Assembly (NCBI RefSeq): GCF_023897015.1 | Contig: NZ_JAMHFY010000012.1 | Location: forward strand, 97,508 to 161,507 | DNA: 64,000 nucleotides | Reading direction: 5' to 3' | Source: Desulfosporosinus nitroreducens | GTDB taxonomy: Bacteria > Bacillota > Desulfitobacteriia > Desulfitobacteriales > Desulfitobacteriaceae | In this document: positions 8,843 to 16,841 of the stretch, piece by piece | Layout of the letters: each line of letters begins with the position of its first letter | Numbering within the stretch: position 1 is the stretch's first letter | Program-made: the position numbers and the translations under genes | The notes under the pieces: generated by a model | Database searches by the model: none | Told to the model about the DNA's origin: nothing | Seen by the model: only the letters and a program-made list of their open reading frames with translations

Positions 8843-9453
8843 GCTGGTTACCCGTCCTTTTTTGTAGCTTTATTTACACAATATGTGGCCGGGCTTACGA
8901 AGGTGAAGGCTCGTTCTCAAAAAATTATCCGTGGCCTGACGGCCTCACTAGGGCTCTGCTCTGTCCCTGAGGTTTACCGATTTTGTTTGTGTGTTGTGAA
9001 ACAATCAAACAAGAGCACATTCAGTGGCATCGCACTCCTTGCCAAATCTCACAAACCGTCAGATCGAACTTCAGCTTTGCCCTATTCCGCCTGTGAGTAA
9101 AAGCAAATTGAAGCGTAGCCCTGATACTTAAAATCTGTGAGTGTCAAATCTGTGCGACGAACTGTCCAACAACAGCAGCTCAGGGTGTTAAACGCTACTG
9201 ACATATTCACTTGCCGCAGTTTCATATAAATAACTACTTTCCAAATTCTGAGAGAATATGAAAGTAGTAACCAGACCCCGAGAATACGCGGGACGTTAGA
9301 CGACAGTCCTGAGCAGTCTTATTTGAGAGGAATGCAGTCATAAATATTGTAGTCAGTGGTTTGCGTATTATGAAGAGTATTAGAATGTAAAAGGGGCTCT
9401 TTTTTTGGAGGGGGTATCTGGTAGCTAGATGTTGATTAACAAAGGAGGTAACT
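8843..9453. other. 611-bp gene-free stretch with hairpins and a direct repeat
   Basis: No credible gene; a reading frame over the DUF3102 5' end and beyond has no family features. CTACTTTC at about 9232-9239 pairs with GAAAGTAG at 9260-9267. A 23-nt segment at 9250-9272 is repeated exactly at 18811-18833. CCCGAGAATACGCGGG near 9276-9292 forms a short hairpin next to GTTAGAC at 9295-9301. The latter reads GTCTAAC on the other strand, as in repeat family B. AAAGGAGGT at 9440-9448 serves the next gene. Confidence 0.45.
9250..9272. repeat. 23-nt exact direct repeat, copy 1
   Basis: The segment starting GAGAGAATATGAAAG and ending GTAGTAACC occurs identically here and at 18811-18833, in two different intergenic regions about 9.5 kb apart. 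The flanks differ. Confidence 0.8.
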
Positions 9454-10566
9454 ATGAGTATTTTGCTTGATCCTTTCACAATAAGAAACCTAGAGATAAG
9501 AAATCGGTTTGTTAGGTCAGCTACATACGACGGTTTTGCTAATGAAAATGGTCATGTTTCCGATGCCCAAATAAAGCTTTTCTCAGATTTAGCTGATGGT
9601 GGTGCGGGTCTAATCATAGCAGGTATAGCTTACGTTCATTATACCGGCCAGATATCGCCACATCAGAACTCCATTGCGGGGGATCAATTTATCTCAGGAT
9701 TTGAAAAAGTCACAAAAGCAGTTCATGAGCGTGGCGCTAAAATTGCTATACAACTTTTTCATGGCGGAAAAGAAGCTAAGTATCTGAAGACGAAAAATAT
9801 TCTTCCTTTAGCCCCATCAATTGTTGACAATGCCCCTTATTACTCAGGTGAATATCGAGAAATTACAGATAGCGAAATTTGGGAGGTGATTAATGCATTT
9901 GGAGATGGAGCAATAAGAGCAAAAGAGGCAGGGTTTGATGCTGTACAGGTTCACGGTGCCCATGCTTACCTTTTAAGTCAATTTCTTTCACCTTTTACAA
10001 ACCGAAGACAGGATCAATGGGGCGGAAGTCTTCAAAATCGCCTTCGTCTGCATTATGAAATATACAAAAACATTAGGAAAAAAGTTGGTGAGGATTACCC
10101 AGTATTTATTAAGATTGGGGTTCAAGATGGTTTTATTGGTGGTCTTCAGTTAGATGAGGGAAAAGAGTCCGCCAAATTACTTGCAAAATTAGGATTTGAC
10201 TCTTTAGAAATTAGCCAGGGTTTAAGAGGTAAACGATATGAAGAGACTGAATACAAAGCCCATATTGATAGCCTTAACAAAGAGGCATATTATCGTGAGT
10301 GGTGTCGAGAAATTAAGAGCCAATTAGATGTACCGATCATGATAGTCGGTGGTTTAAGAACCCTGTCTCTTATGGAAGAGATTGTTCAAAATAAAGAGGC
10401 AGATTGTGTATCATTGTGCCGTCCTTTCATATGTGAACCAGGTCTTGTAAACGATTGGGAAACAAATGAACACAAGAAACCAAAATGTATTTCATGTAAT
10501 AAGTGCGTTGACGCAATATACAAGGGAAAGCCTATAAATTGCATCCTAACTACACCACAAGTATAA
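9454..10566 (+). CDS. NADH:flavin oxidoreductase, old yellow enzyme family
   Basis: An FMN TIM-barrel oxidoreductase of 370 residues. The family signature HGAHAYLLSQFLSPFTNRR is near residues 168-186, followed by DQWGGSLQNRLR. The FMN phosphate region (IMIVGGLRT, near 292) and SLCRPFICEP (near 327) follow. At 344-351 there is CISCNKC, the start of the Fe-S cluster motif of the 2,4-dienoyl-CoA reductase subgroup. The protein stops soon after and lacks the C-terminal FAD/NAD domains, so it is a short, single-barrel version. Substrate unknown; the family reduces activated C=C bonds. Excellent AAAGGAGGT site. The gene appears monocistronic. Confidence 0.88.
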   Translation: MSILLDPFTIRNLEIRNRFVRSATYDGFANENGHVSDAQIKLFSDLADGGAGLIIAGIAYVHYTGQISPHQNSIAGDQFISGFEKVTKAVHERGAKIAIQLFHGGKEAKYLKTKNILPLAPSIVDNAPYYSGEYREITDSEIWEVINAFGDGAIRAKEAGFDAVQVHGAHAYLLSQFLSPFTNRRQDQWGGSLQNRLRLHYEIYKNIRKKVGEDYPVFIKIGVQDGFIGGLQLDEGKESAKLLAKLGFDSLEISQGLRGKRYEETEYKAHIDSLNKEAYYREWCREIKSQLDVPIMIVGGLRTLSLMEEIVQNKEADCVSLCRPFICEPGLVNDWETNEHKKPKCISCNKCVDAIYKGKPINCILTTPQV

Positions 10567-10616
10567 CTGTGGATAGCATAATAGTTACAATTTATGCTTT
10601 GTTTTACCGGGCCGTC

Positions 10617-10696
10617 GTCTAACTGAGTATTCCGGAACTTGGAAAAGATAGATGAATGTGGTTGGGGCGCGTCGGGAATTCTCGGACTTTATCCGA
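10617..10696. repeat. Palindromic repeat family B, copy 1
   Basis: Starts with GTCTAAC (10617-10623), then an arm GAGTATTCCGG. After a ~30-nt loop come GTTGGGGCGC (10661-10670) and the opposite arm TCGGGAATTCTC (10672-10683), ending near ACTTTATCCG. Arms pair with one mismatch. Related copies: 13338-13410, 15118-15192, 17127-17205. Confidence 0.6.
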
Positions 10697-10765
10697 AACC
10701 GCTAGGTCTTTATTTGGAAAACCAGAGGCTTTTCGGGTTAAAATGAAACTGAAGGAGGTAATAAT

Positions 10766-11101
10766 TTGAAGACTGGTAGTATAGAAGACCATGCCAATAT
10801 CTTTTGTATTAAGTTATACGGCGTTGCTCTTCCCAAAGAAGGTCGGCTTGCTACGCTGGAAGAAGAGCGTAATATTCATAAATGGATCAGGAGCGTTAAG
10901 CTTGTAGATGAGGTAGAGGATGGTTCTTATGGGGAAGGGAAAATTGTTGTTGAGGTGATCCAAGGGAAACAGCCTGTTGAGATCAAAGCTATCGGGAGAG
11001 AAAAGATTGAAATGATAGATAATGTAGGTTTTCGGCGAGTATTGGAACATGTAGAAATGAAGGGATTACTCGATAAATTGAGTGGTTTTCAGTCGTCTTA
11101 G
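10766..11101 (+). CDS. Hypothetical 111-residue protein
   Basis: I do not recognise it. Starts with TTG behind GGAGGTAATAATT, a good ribosome binding site. No signal peptide or membrane segment; mixed charged and hydrophobic composition with short predicted strands (KIVVEVIQG, VEIKAIG). The next gene begins 25 nt downstream, so the two are probably translated from one mRNA. Confidence 0.6.
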   Translation: MKTGSIEDHANIFCIKLYGVALPKEGRLATLEEERNIHKWIRSVKLVDEVEDGSYGEGKIVVEVIQGKQPVEIKAIGREKIEMIDNVGFRRVLEHVEMKGLLDKLSGFQSS

Positions 11102-11126
11102 GTTGAAGTGAGGTGTTATAGACTTT

Positions 11127-11885
11127 ATGAAAATTGATTTATACAGGCAGGTTCTTAAAGAGATAAAAGATTGGGACCAATACCTTTTAAACGAGTCTTG
11201 CCTTCCTGGACCTAGAGCGAACCTTGAATTGATAGAGGCAGTTGCAGAAGAAGGAACTGAGGAAAGATTTATGCGGTACTTATCTTTCGATGCAGAGAAA
11301 GCTCCATTTGGTTCAGCAACTGAATTTTTGCCTATTTGTGGTGTTGTTGGTTTAGGAAGTCTGATATCTCAAGGAAACATGAAACATTGTGGTCTCTTGC
11401 GTGCGTCTGCTTCAGATATTAGATGGAGGATCAGAGAAGGGGTAGCGTTAGCCTTGCAAAGGTTTGGCGAATCGAATATGGATGGGCTGTTAGATGAGAT
11501 GCTAGAGTGGGCTAAAGGAACTCTGTTGGAAAAGAGGGCAGTAGTTGCGGCTTTGTGCGAACCAAAACTACTTAAGCAACCTAAAGAAATTCTAAGTGTA
11601 TTACAAATTCTTGATAAAATTACGCAAGACATGTTAAACACCGAAAATAGAAAAGATAAGGACTTTAAAGTACTACGAAAAACATTAGGGTATGGTTGGA
11701 GTGTTGCAGTGGTATCTGATCCTGAGAATGGAAAAAAGCTAATGGAAAAATGGTTTGTAAATGAGGATAAAGATATTAGGTGGATGATGAAGGAAAACTT
11801 GAGAAAAAAACGGTTAGTCAGAATGGATACAGATTGGACAAGAACTTGGAAATTAAATCTGGGTGTGGAAGAGACTTGTATATAA
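11127..11885 (+). CDS. HEAT-repeat-like protein
   Basis: A 252-residue soluble, almost entirely helical protein. Repeating pairs of helices such as DIRWRIREGVALALQRFGE (near 95) and KDIRWMMKENLRKKRL (near 215) have the regular hydrophobic spacing and the R-W/R-E pattern of HEAT or DNA-alkylation-repair type solenoids. RWR(I/M) at the start of the helices recurs. Probably a protein-binding scaffold; no catalytic motif seen. It lies 25 nt after the preceding small gene and the two may act together. Confidence 0.6.
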   Translation: MKIDLYRQVLKEIKDWDQYLLNESCLPGPRANLELIEAVAEEGTEERFMRYLSFDAEKAPFGSATEFLPICGVVGLGSLISQGNMKHCGLLRASASDIRWRIREGVALALQRFGESNMDGLLDEMLEWAKGTLLEKRAVVAALCEPKLLKQPKEILSVLQILDKITQDMLNTENRKDKDFKVLRKTLGYGWSVAVVSDPENGKKLMEKWFVNEDKDIRWMMKENLRKKRLVRMDTDWTRTWKLNLGVEETCI

Positions 11886-11932
11886 TTTTTATAAAATAAA
11901 TCGCGACTTGAACAACCCAAAATAGACCTTGA

Positions 11933-12169
11933 AACAAAGATCTTTTTATTCAAGGGATAGATAGAGACTCAATCATTATATTCAGGTCTTGCGAAACTGA
12001 AAAAGATCCTGTACTAAAAGAAAAACACCAGAAATCTACTGAAATTATGGATCAGAAAAGATTTCTGCTTGATCAAGTAGAAAAGATTTTAAGTAATGGA
12101 ACATTTGAAGATAATAAAAGTATAGATATATGTTTTGATAGGGTTGGTATTTTGAAATTGGTACGGTAG
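11933..12169 (+). pseudogene. Probable 3' remnant of an unknown gene
   Basis: The stretch after the HEAT-like gene is open from 11933 to a TAG at 12167-12169 and reads as a believable C-terminal piece: SIIIFRSCETEKDPVLKEKH, then MDQKRFLLDQVEKILSNGTF and DRVGILKLVR. It has no start codon with a ribosome binding site at its beginning; the only ATG (codon ~34) would give ~37 residues. Codon use resembles neighbouring genes. I infer a truncated gene. The family is not recognised. Confidence 0.35.
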
Positions 12170-12232
12170 TAAAGCACCCAATTATTTTAAATCAAATTTA
12201 CCAGGACTTATACATAATTAGGAGGTTTCGGT

Positions 12233-12604
12233 TTGAGGTTCATTTATTATCTAAAAAAATTGAGAGATGGCTATGTAATTAATCAAGTGAAGCATATTGA
12301 GTTACCTTTATTTAAACCATCGTCAACTGTTAGAAAAAGGTTGATATTTTCTGGAAGAGTGCAGAAGGTAGGGTTTAGATTAGAAGTATATGAATTAGCG
12401 AAACGGCTGAACTTAACTGGCTGGGTTAAAAATAGAAATGATAAAAATGTTGAGAGTGAAGTACAGGGAGAAAATGAGAAAATTAATTTCCTAATAAAAT
12501 ATTTAAAAACATTAAAAAGAGCATCTGTTCGTGATGTGGCAATAAACGAAATGCCGATTGTAGATGATGAGACAGATTTTGCGGTGATAAAGGAATGGTT
12601 TTAA
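12233..12604 (+). CDS. Acylphosphatase-like protein
   Basis: Hydrolyses carboxyl-phosphate bonds of acyl phosphates if active. Residues ~35-120 match acylphosphatase: RLIFSGRVQKVGFRLEVYEL corresponds to the VxGxVQGVGFR phosphate-binding loop with its catalytic Arg, and NLTGWVKNRNDKNVE contains the catalytic Asn. The loop has K instead of G in VQxVGFR, a small departure. An N-terminal extension of ~35 residues is unusual for a ~90-residue family. TTG start behind AGGAGG at 12222-12227. Stands alone between repeats. Confidence 0.75.
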   Translation: MRFIYYLKKLRDGYVINQVKHIELPLFKPSSTVRKRLIFSGRVQKVGFRLEVYELAKRLNLTGWVKNRNDKNVESEVQGENEKINFLIKYLKTLKRASVRDVAINEMPIVDDETDFAVIKEWF

Positions 12605-12640
12605 TTCGCAATTTACTTATATAGAGTACATAATTACGTA

Positions 12641-12679
12641 GCTCAAGGGTCCGGCGTCCATGGCGGTCTCTGAATCTGG
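12641..12679. repeat. Palindromic repeat family A, copy 2
   Basis: Reads GGGTCCGGCGTCCATGGCGG then TCTCTGAATCTGG. Same layout as the copies at 7831 and 16222, with substitutions in both arms; lies between the acylphosphatase gene and the disrupted membrane protein. Confidence 0.6.
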
Positions 12680-12831
12680 AGGCGTATTCTTTATTTAATC
12701 AAAGTTGACGAATCTGCCAAAGTGCTTTAAATATCCTATAACGGCAAAGTCGTAGGTCAAAAGGCAGAAGAAGAGGACATGCTAATAATTCATTCGGGAA
12801 TGTATATAGTTTTCTGTAGGAGGTGGGGTTT

Positions 12832-13098
12832 TGTGAAAAGATTAAGATTTATTGCAAAAATCATATTCGTGATTTCTATTCCTTTTATTCTAAAAGCATT
12901 AGATCTTTACAATAGATTTTATCACGAGGTATGGGATGGAGATGGGATAGGCCTGTACTTTTTTGGTATTGAAATCAATGATAAGCTTCCTTATGGACAA
13001 ATACATTCTATCTCTGGAGTTTCTTAGCAATTGGGATATTATTAATCATATTTTCTGTTATTTTATTTATTAGAACGAAAAGACCTAAAGAGTATTGA
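12832..13098 (+). pseudogene. Small membrane protein split by a frameshift
   Basis: Begins at GTG 12832 behind GTAGGAGGTGGGG. Frame 2 gives a first membrane segment (FIAKIIFVISIPFILKAL) and then YNRFYHEVWDGDG and FFGIEINDKLPYGQI, but runs into TAG at 13025-13027. The neighbouring frame continues smoothly from about 13003: FYLWSFLAIGILLIIFSVIL and then RTKRPKEY with a stop at 13096-13098. That gives a second membrane segment and a charged tail. A single indel near 13003-13010 would restore a ~88-residue protein with two membrane helices. It may instead be a sequencing error. Family unknown. Confidence 0.5.
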
Positions 13099-13125
13099 TG
13101 TTTTCTAAGACCACATTAGAACATC
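13097..13125. terminator. Hairpin after the disrupted membrane protein gene
   Basis: GATGTT pairs with AACATC, and CTAA with TTAG, around a short loop, with a T-rich stretch (TTTTTT) some 10 nt beyond. A weak terminator candidate. Confidence 0.4.
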
Positions 13126-13152
13126 AAAAGTAAGTTTTTTCGCTATTGAGTG

Positions 13153-13189
13153 AAGAGGATTTGGGGTGCGACGTCCTGCGGCCTCTAAA
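13153..13189. repeat. Palindromic repeat family A, diverged copy
   Basis: GAGGATTTGGGGTGCGACGT then CCTGCGGCCTCTAAAT. It keeps the GACGTCC centre and CGGCCTCT end of the other copies with several changes. Confidence 0.4.
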
Positions 13190-13337
13190 TTAGAGCATGG
13201 CGAACTCTGGAAAATATGCTATATTGGATCGCTTCGGGTATTCGGTTCGATGAACATACAGGGCGGAAGGAAGAAAAGGAATTTCTGTTTAATTGTAGAA
13301 GTAACTAAATATCTGGGTGGCTCAAAGAGACCACTTA

Positions 13338-13410
13338 TTATAACGGGGGATTCCTGACCTTAGCCAAAATGGATGTAATATGGCGTCGGGAATCCCTAAA
13401 ACGTTATCTG
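13338..13410. repeat. Palindromic repeat family B, copy 2
   Basis: The most symmetrical copy. ATAACG (13340-13345) pairs with CGTTAT (13402-13407), and GGGATTCC with GGAATCCC. The loop carries GACCTTAG and the right arm GGCGTCGGGAATCCCTAAAA. About 68 nt from end to end. Confidence 0.65.
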
Positions 13411-13525
13411 TAATGGCTGAAGAAATATTCTTTGATACTGTGAACGAATGAGGAAAATCTTTGTAATCAATACGAGATTTGCTTTTGGCAAATGAATATT
13501 AGTTTGGCAGTAGGGGTGTGGCGAA

Positions 13526-13969
13526 GTGAAAATAAAGAGAATTTACCTAGTGATTTTAATAGGATTTATCATCATGACCCAAGGAGCCTGCGGAAAACTA
13601 GCTAAAACAGAAGCTCGAAAATACATTGAAATCAATGAAGTTGTTAAAGAAGTATTCTTAACTGACAAAGGATTCAGCGATGAACTTGCTAAACATGTGA
13701 CTAAGGAAGTCTTTAATAAAACCAACATCTACAATGCCTATCCGGTTAATTCTACTGAATATAAAAAACCTTTTAGCGTTGACTTTAGTTTGGCCGAAAT
13801 TTCACAGAAAAAAGCCAATGACATCCTCAAGGTAGAAATGATCTATTCAGTAGTTATAGCTGACTATAATAGAAAAATTGTTGGTGGTTCTAGGGATGTA
13901 ACGATTACATTCACAGTTCAAATGGTCGACGACGGTTGGATAATTATCGACAAGGAAGAACGGCCATAG
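13526..13969 (+). CDS. Probable exported lipoprotein or anchored protein, hypothetical
   Basis: A 147-residue protein with a signal-type N-terminus (KIKRIYLVILIGFIIMTQGACGK). The Cys after QGA could be a lipidation site, but Q at -3 is a poor lipobox, so a simple signal anchor is also possible. The mature part is a mixed alpha/beta domain ending VTITFTVQMVDDGWIIIDKE, a pattern common in small secreted proteins of the NTF2/DUF4878-like type; no family could be fixed. Start is GTG with only a weak upstream GGGGTGTGG. Confidence 0.65.
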   Translation: MKIKRIYLVILIGFIIMTQGACGKLAKTEARKYIEINEVVKEVFLTDKGFSDELAKHVTKEVFNKTNIYNAYPVNSTEYKKPFSVDFSLAEISQKKANDILKVEMIYSVVIADYNRKIVGGSRDVTITFTVQMVDDGWIIIDKEERP

Positions 13970-14153
13970 TGTATTCACAGTCGTGTTAGAAGGGATAAAG
14001 AAACTGCCAGATTACGTCGCATTTGGGTGCGCCATCCATCATATGAAAGAGGGTTTGCAACATCGGAGAAGACATTTTGGGTAATAACCAGACGTCCCAA
14101 ACACTCGGACCGTTTGACGCCATGCCTAAGATATGAAAGAGGAAGGGGAGCAA

Positions 14154-15056
14154 GTGAGAATACTAAAGATTTATCAGGTTGATTCATTTACTACTGAAAA
14201 ATTTAAGGGAAATCCTGCTGGTGTAGTTTTGAACGCAGATGGACTTACTGATCAGGAAATGTTAAACATTGCTCGGGAAATGAACAATTCGGAAACGGCA
14301 TTTATATTCAAGCCGGATGGAGCTGATCATGAGGTTAAGATCAGATATTTTACTCCGAAAACTGAAGTGCCAGTTTGTGGACATGCCACAATTGCTGCGC
14401 ACTATGTTCGGGCACTAGAACATAAACTTAGCGCTTCAACAGTAATGCATAAGATTGGAATTGGAATTTTACCAGTTGAAATAATTAAAGAGAGCAGTGA
14501 TTATTCCATATTAATGACTCAGGGTGAAATTGAATTTTATCCACCACTTGCTATGCAAGAAAGGGATAAAATCGTTAATGCCCTGGGACTAAAAGAGGAC
14601 GATTTAGATCAACGATGCCCAATTCAAATTGTTTCTACAGGACATTCGAAGGTTATGATTGGAATTAAAACTAGATGTAGATTGAACGACTTGTTCCCAG
14701 ATATGCAAGCATTAGCCCAAATAAGTAAAACGATTAACTGCAACGGCTATTTTGTTTTTACAATGGATTCGGAACAAAAGGATATCTTGACTCATGGAAG
14801 AATGTTTGCGCCTTACATTGGAATTAACGAAGATCCGGTAACAGGAAACGCTAATGGTCCCCTTGGGGCATATTTAGTAAAACACGGATTGGTTGAACAT
14901 GATAAGTCTAACTTTTCTTTTAAGAGCGAACAAGGGCATGCAATTGGGCGAAGTGGTCTAGTAAACGTGATTGTTCATTTAGATGATGGAGAGCCTAAAC
15001 AAGTCAAAATTGGGGGAAGAGCGGTTATTGTGTTTAAGACCGAGATTGAGATTTAA
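14154..15056 (+). CDS. PhzF family isomerase/epimerase
   Basis: A 300-residue protein of the PhzF/diaminopimelate epimerase fold. The N-terminus YQVDSFTTEKFKGNPAGVV with NNSETAFI (near 45) is the standard opening with its catalytic Glu. RYFTPKTEVPVCGHATIAAH (near 65) and DPVTGNANGPLGAYLV (near 232) are the two symmetrical signature blocks. Substrate unknown; most family members are not phenazine enzymes. Start: GTG 14154 lies behind GGAAGGGGA, while the in-frame ATG at 14133 has no ribosome binding site. Single gene between repeats. Confidence 0.88.
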   Translation: MRILKIYQVDSFTTEKFKGNPAGVVLNADGLTDQEMLNIAREMNNSETAFIFKPDGADHEVKIRYFTPKTEVPVCGHATIAAHYVRALEHKLSASTVMHKIGIGILPVEIIKESSDYSILMTQGEIEFYPPLAMQERDKIVNALGLKEDDLDQRCPIQIVSTGHSKVMIGIKTRCRLNDLFPDMQALAQISKTINCNGYFVFTMDSEQKDILTHGRMFAPYIGINEDPVTGNANGPLGAYLVKHGLVEHDKSNFSFKSEQGHAIGRSGLVNVIVHLDDGEPKQVKIGGRAVIVFKTEIEI

Positions 15057-15117
15057 AAAGAGTTTAAGACAGAAGAGATGACTTTAATTTATAAGGGACA
15101 AGCTGAGCTGGCACAGA

Positions 15118-15192
15118 GTCTAACACGGTATTCTCGACACTTAGTAAAGATGAAAGTGGTTAGGCGCGTTCGGGAATACCTAAACGATATAG
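15118..15192. repeat. Palindromic repeat family B, copy 3
   Basis: GTCTAAC (15118-15124), arm GGTATTCTCGA, loop, GTTAGGC (15159-15165), arm TCGGGAATACC, then TAAACGATAT. The GGTATTC/GAATACC arms pair perfectly. GTCTAAC and GTTAGGC are complementary apart from one G-T pair and fit the RYYYAAC...GTTRRRY boundaries of integron attC sites. Confidence 0.65.
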
Positions 15193-15231
15193 GCCATCTG
15201 GATGGTTCTAGATAAACGTGGGAGGAACATC

Positions 15232-15606
15232 ATGGCAATTAGCGAGAGTTACCAAGAATATGTAGTAGACCAACTTAGAGTGTTAGGTCGCGTTACTGTT
15301 AAAAAGATGTTTGGCGGTGCAGGTGTTTACTATGACAGTTTAATTTTTGGATTACTTGCGGATGACGTCCTATACTTCAAAGTGGATGACTCCAATAGGT
15401 CGGACTATGAACGAGCGGGAATGGAACCTTTTCAACCATTTGCTGAAAAGCCCATGGTAATGCCATATTATGAAGTTCCAGTTGATATCTTGGAAAATAT
15501 AGAACTGTTAGCTGAGTGGGCTAAGAAAGCTTTAATAGCATCTAGAAATAAATACACAAAGCCTAAAAAACAAAGAATTGGAAAGAGTGGTCAATGTTTT
15601 AAGTAA
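15232..15606 (+). CDS. TfoX N-terminal domain protein
   Basis: A 124-residue protein matching the TfoX-N domain: VKKMFGGAGVYYDSLIFGLLADDVLYFKVDD is the hallmark (KKMFGG, YFKVD), followed by FAEKPMVMPYYEVPVDILEN. The domain occurs alone in many Firmicutes, where its role is unknown; the link to competence regulation holds for proteobacterial TfoX. Start: ATG 15232 behind GGAGG at 15221-15225; an upstream in-frame start has no site. Basic tail (KYTKPKKQRIGK). Confidence 0.85.
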   Translation: MAISESYQEYVVDQLRVLGRVTVKKMFGGAGVYYDSLIFGLLADDVLYFKVDDSNRSDYERAGMEPFQPFAEKPMVMPYYEVPVDILENIELLAEWAKKALIASRNKYTKPKKQRIGKSGQCFK

Positions 15607-15741
15607 ATACAAATAATCACATGTTCTGGGAAGATACTTTGCATTTTACAGACTCAGATATAACTTATTTTCAGTGTTGTTGTCATTGTTGATACTCTAC
15701 TGATAATTTTAGGTAAACAATTGTTGATAAAGGAGCAAAAA

Positions 15742-16197
15742 ATGTTAAATATACGTCGTGCTAAACCATATGAACATCAAATATTAACCGATATTGCAAT
15801 TAAATCCGAGGCTTATTGGGGAAATAATTCTGATTATATGGATGAATTTAAGTCAGTATACAAGGTAACTGAAGAGTTTATATGCTATAATCCAACTTTT
15901 GTTATAGAAGATGATAATATTGTGGGATTTTACGGTATTTTGATAGATGACAAGGAAGTTTTCTTAGAATACCTCTTTATTGAACCCAAAAGTATAGGTA
16001 GAGGGTATGGAAAATTATTATGGATTCATTTGGTGAATACATGCAAATCTTTAAGAATTAAAGAATTTGTTATAGTTACAAGCCCGCAAGCTAAAGAATT
16101 TTATCTAAAAATGGGGGCAATACCCTTTGGAGAAGTAGAATCTCTTCTGAAAAAAGGACGTATAATTCCACGATTAATTTATAGTGGACTTGTGTAA
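15742..16197 (+). CDS. GNAT family N-acetyltransferase
   Basis: 151 residues. Typical GNAT layout: RRAKPYEHQILTDIAIKSE at the N-terminus, strand pair VIEDDNIVGFYGI, motif A LEYLFIEPKSIGRGYGKLLW with the acetyl-CoA pyrophosphate loop RGYGK, then FYLKMGAIPFG in motif B. Acceptor unknown. Start ATG 15742 follows AGGAG at 15731-15735. Single gene. Confidence 0.85.
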   Translation: MLNIRRAKPYEHQILTDIAIKSEAYWGNNSDYMDEFKSVYKVTEEFICYNPTFVIEDDNIVGFYGILIDDKEVFLEYLFIEPKSIGRGYGKLLWIHLVNTCKSLRIKEFVIVTSPQAKEFYLKMGAIPFGEVESLLKKGRIIPRLIYSGLV

Positions 16198-16221
16198 ATA
16201 GTGGCTTTAGTGAAAGGATGT

Positions 16222-16260
16222 TTGAGGGTCCGTCGTCCATGGCGGACTCTGAATAAGGGG
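16222..16260. repeat. Palindromic repeat family A, copy 3
   Basis: GAGGGTCCGTCGTCCATGGC then GGACTCTGAA. The arms GTCCGTC and GGCGGAC pair with one G-T. Compared with copy 1 a C-G pair has become T-A on both sides, so pairing is conserved while sequence is not. Confidence 0.65.
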
Positions 16261-16315
16261 TCGGTGTAAAATGGCTGGCAAGAGGGTTTAATGAGTCTTT
16301 TAAGGAGAGCAAAAA

Positions 16316-16741
16316 ATGATTATTAGGAAATTCGAGCATTTCGATACTGAAGAATTAGTAGAGCTCTGGTACAACGCAAGTGTAATCGCTCACTCCTTTA
16401 TTCCCAAGGAAATGTGGGAATCTCACAAAGGGGAGTTAAGGAATAAGTATCTACCAATTGCAGAGACTTGGGTTGCCGAGGAAAGTGGTTTATTAATCGG
16501 GTTTATTTCTATACTAGAAAATTACATAGGCGGTTTATTTGTTACGCCTACAAAGCAGGGATTAGGTGTCGGCACAAAACTAATCGAGCAGGCAAAACTA
16601 GAAAATATGCAGTTAAAAGTTGGTGTATATAGTAAGAATATTGATGCCAGAAGATTCTATACTAAAAACGGGTTTACATATTGGAGCGAGGAAGTTCAAC
16701 CTGAAACAGGTGAAATCGTAATAAATATGGCATTAGACTAA
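16316..16741 (+). CDS. GNAT family N-acetyltransferase (YjaB-like)
   Basis: 141 residues with AAGGAGAG before the ATG. IRKFEHFDTEELVELWYNAS opens the fold; WVAEESGLLIGFISILEN and GGLFVTPTKQGLGVGTKLIEQAK give strand 4 and the acetyl-CoA loop (QGLGVG); ARRFYTKNGFTYWSEE is motif B. The order resembles the YjaB/PhnO-type acetyltransferases. Acceptor unknown. Stands alone after a family A repeat. Confidence 0.85.
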   Translation: MIIRKFEHFDTEELVELWYNASVIAHSFIPKEMWESHKGELRNKYLPIAETWVAEESGLLIGFISILENYIGGLFVTPTKQGLGVGTKLIEQAKLENMQLKVGVYSKNIDARRFYTKNGFTYWSEEVQPETGEIVINMALD

Positions 16742-16757
16742 GAACAAAGCACTTCAG

Positions 16758-16795
16758 TTAATAGGGATTCCAGACATTCAGAGTAATAGTTTAGA
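16758..16795. repeat. Half copy of palindromic repeat family B
   Basis: TTAATAGGGATTCCAGACAT matches the left arm of family B copy 2. The right arm is not recognisable, so this is a degenerate or partial copy. Confidence 0.35.
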
Positions 16796-16841
16796 TACTT
16801 TTAATACAGGATGTGCGAAAGCCCAACTAGATCGTTAAGAA

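Larger units (their letters stand above)
13099..13525. other. 427-bp gene-free stretch carrying two repeats
   Basis: Holds a diverged family A palindrome (13153-13189) and family B copy 2 (13338-13410). A 63-codon frame through it has no ribosome binding site and crosses both repeats, so I do not call it a gene. Confidence 0.5.

Noticed and set aside
8685..9100. Plus-strand frames over the 5' end of the DUF3102 gene and beyond
   Set aside because: They are the reverse side of the DUF3102 gene extended into non-coding DNA; composition is Ser/Leu-rich as expected of an antisense shadow.
11369..11953. 194-codon minus-strand frame
   Set aside because: Lies opposite the HEAT-like gene, whose plus-strand start, ribosome site and regular helical repeats are far better supported.
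13166..13357. 63-codon frame on the plus strand
   Set aside because: No ribosome binding site, no protein-like features, and it runs through a family A repeat and into the left arm of a family B repeat.
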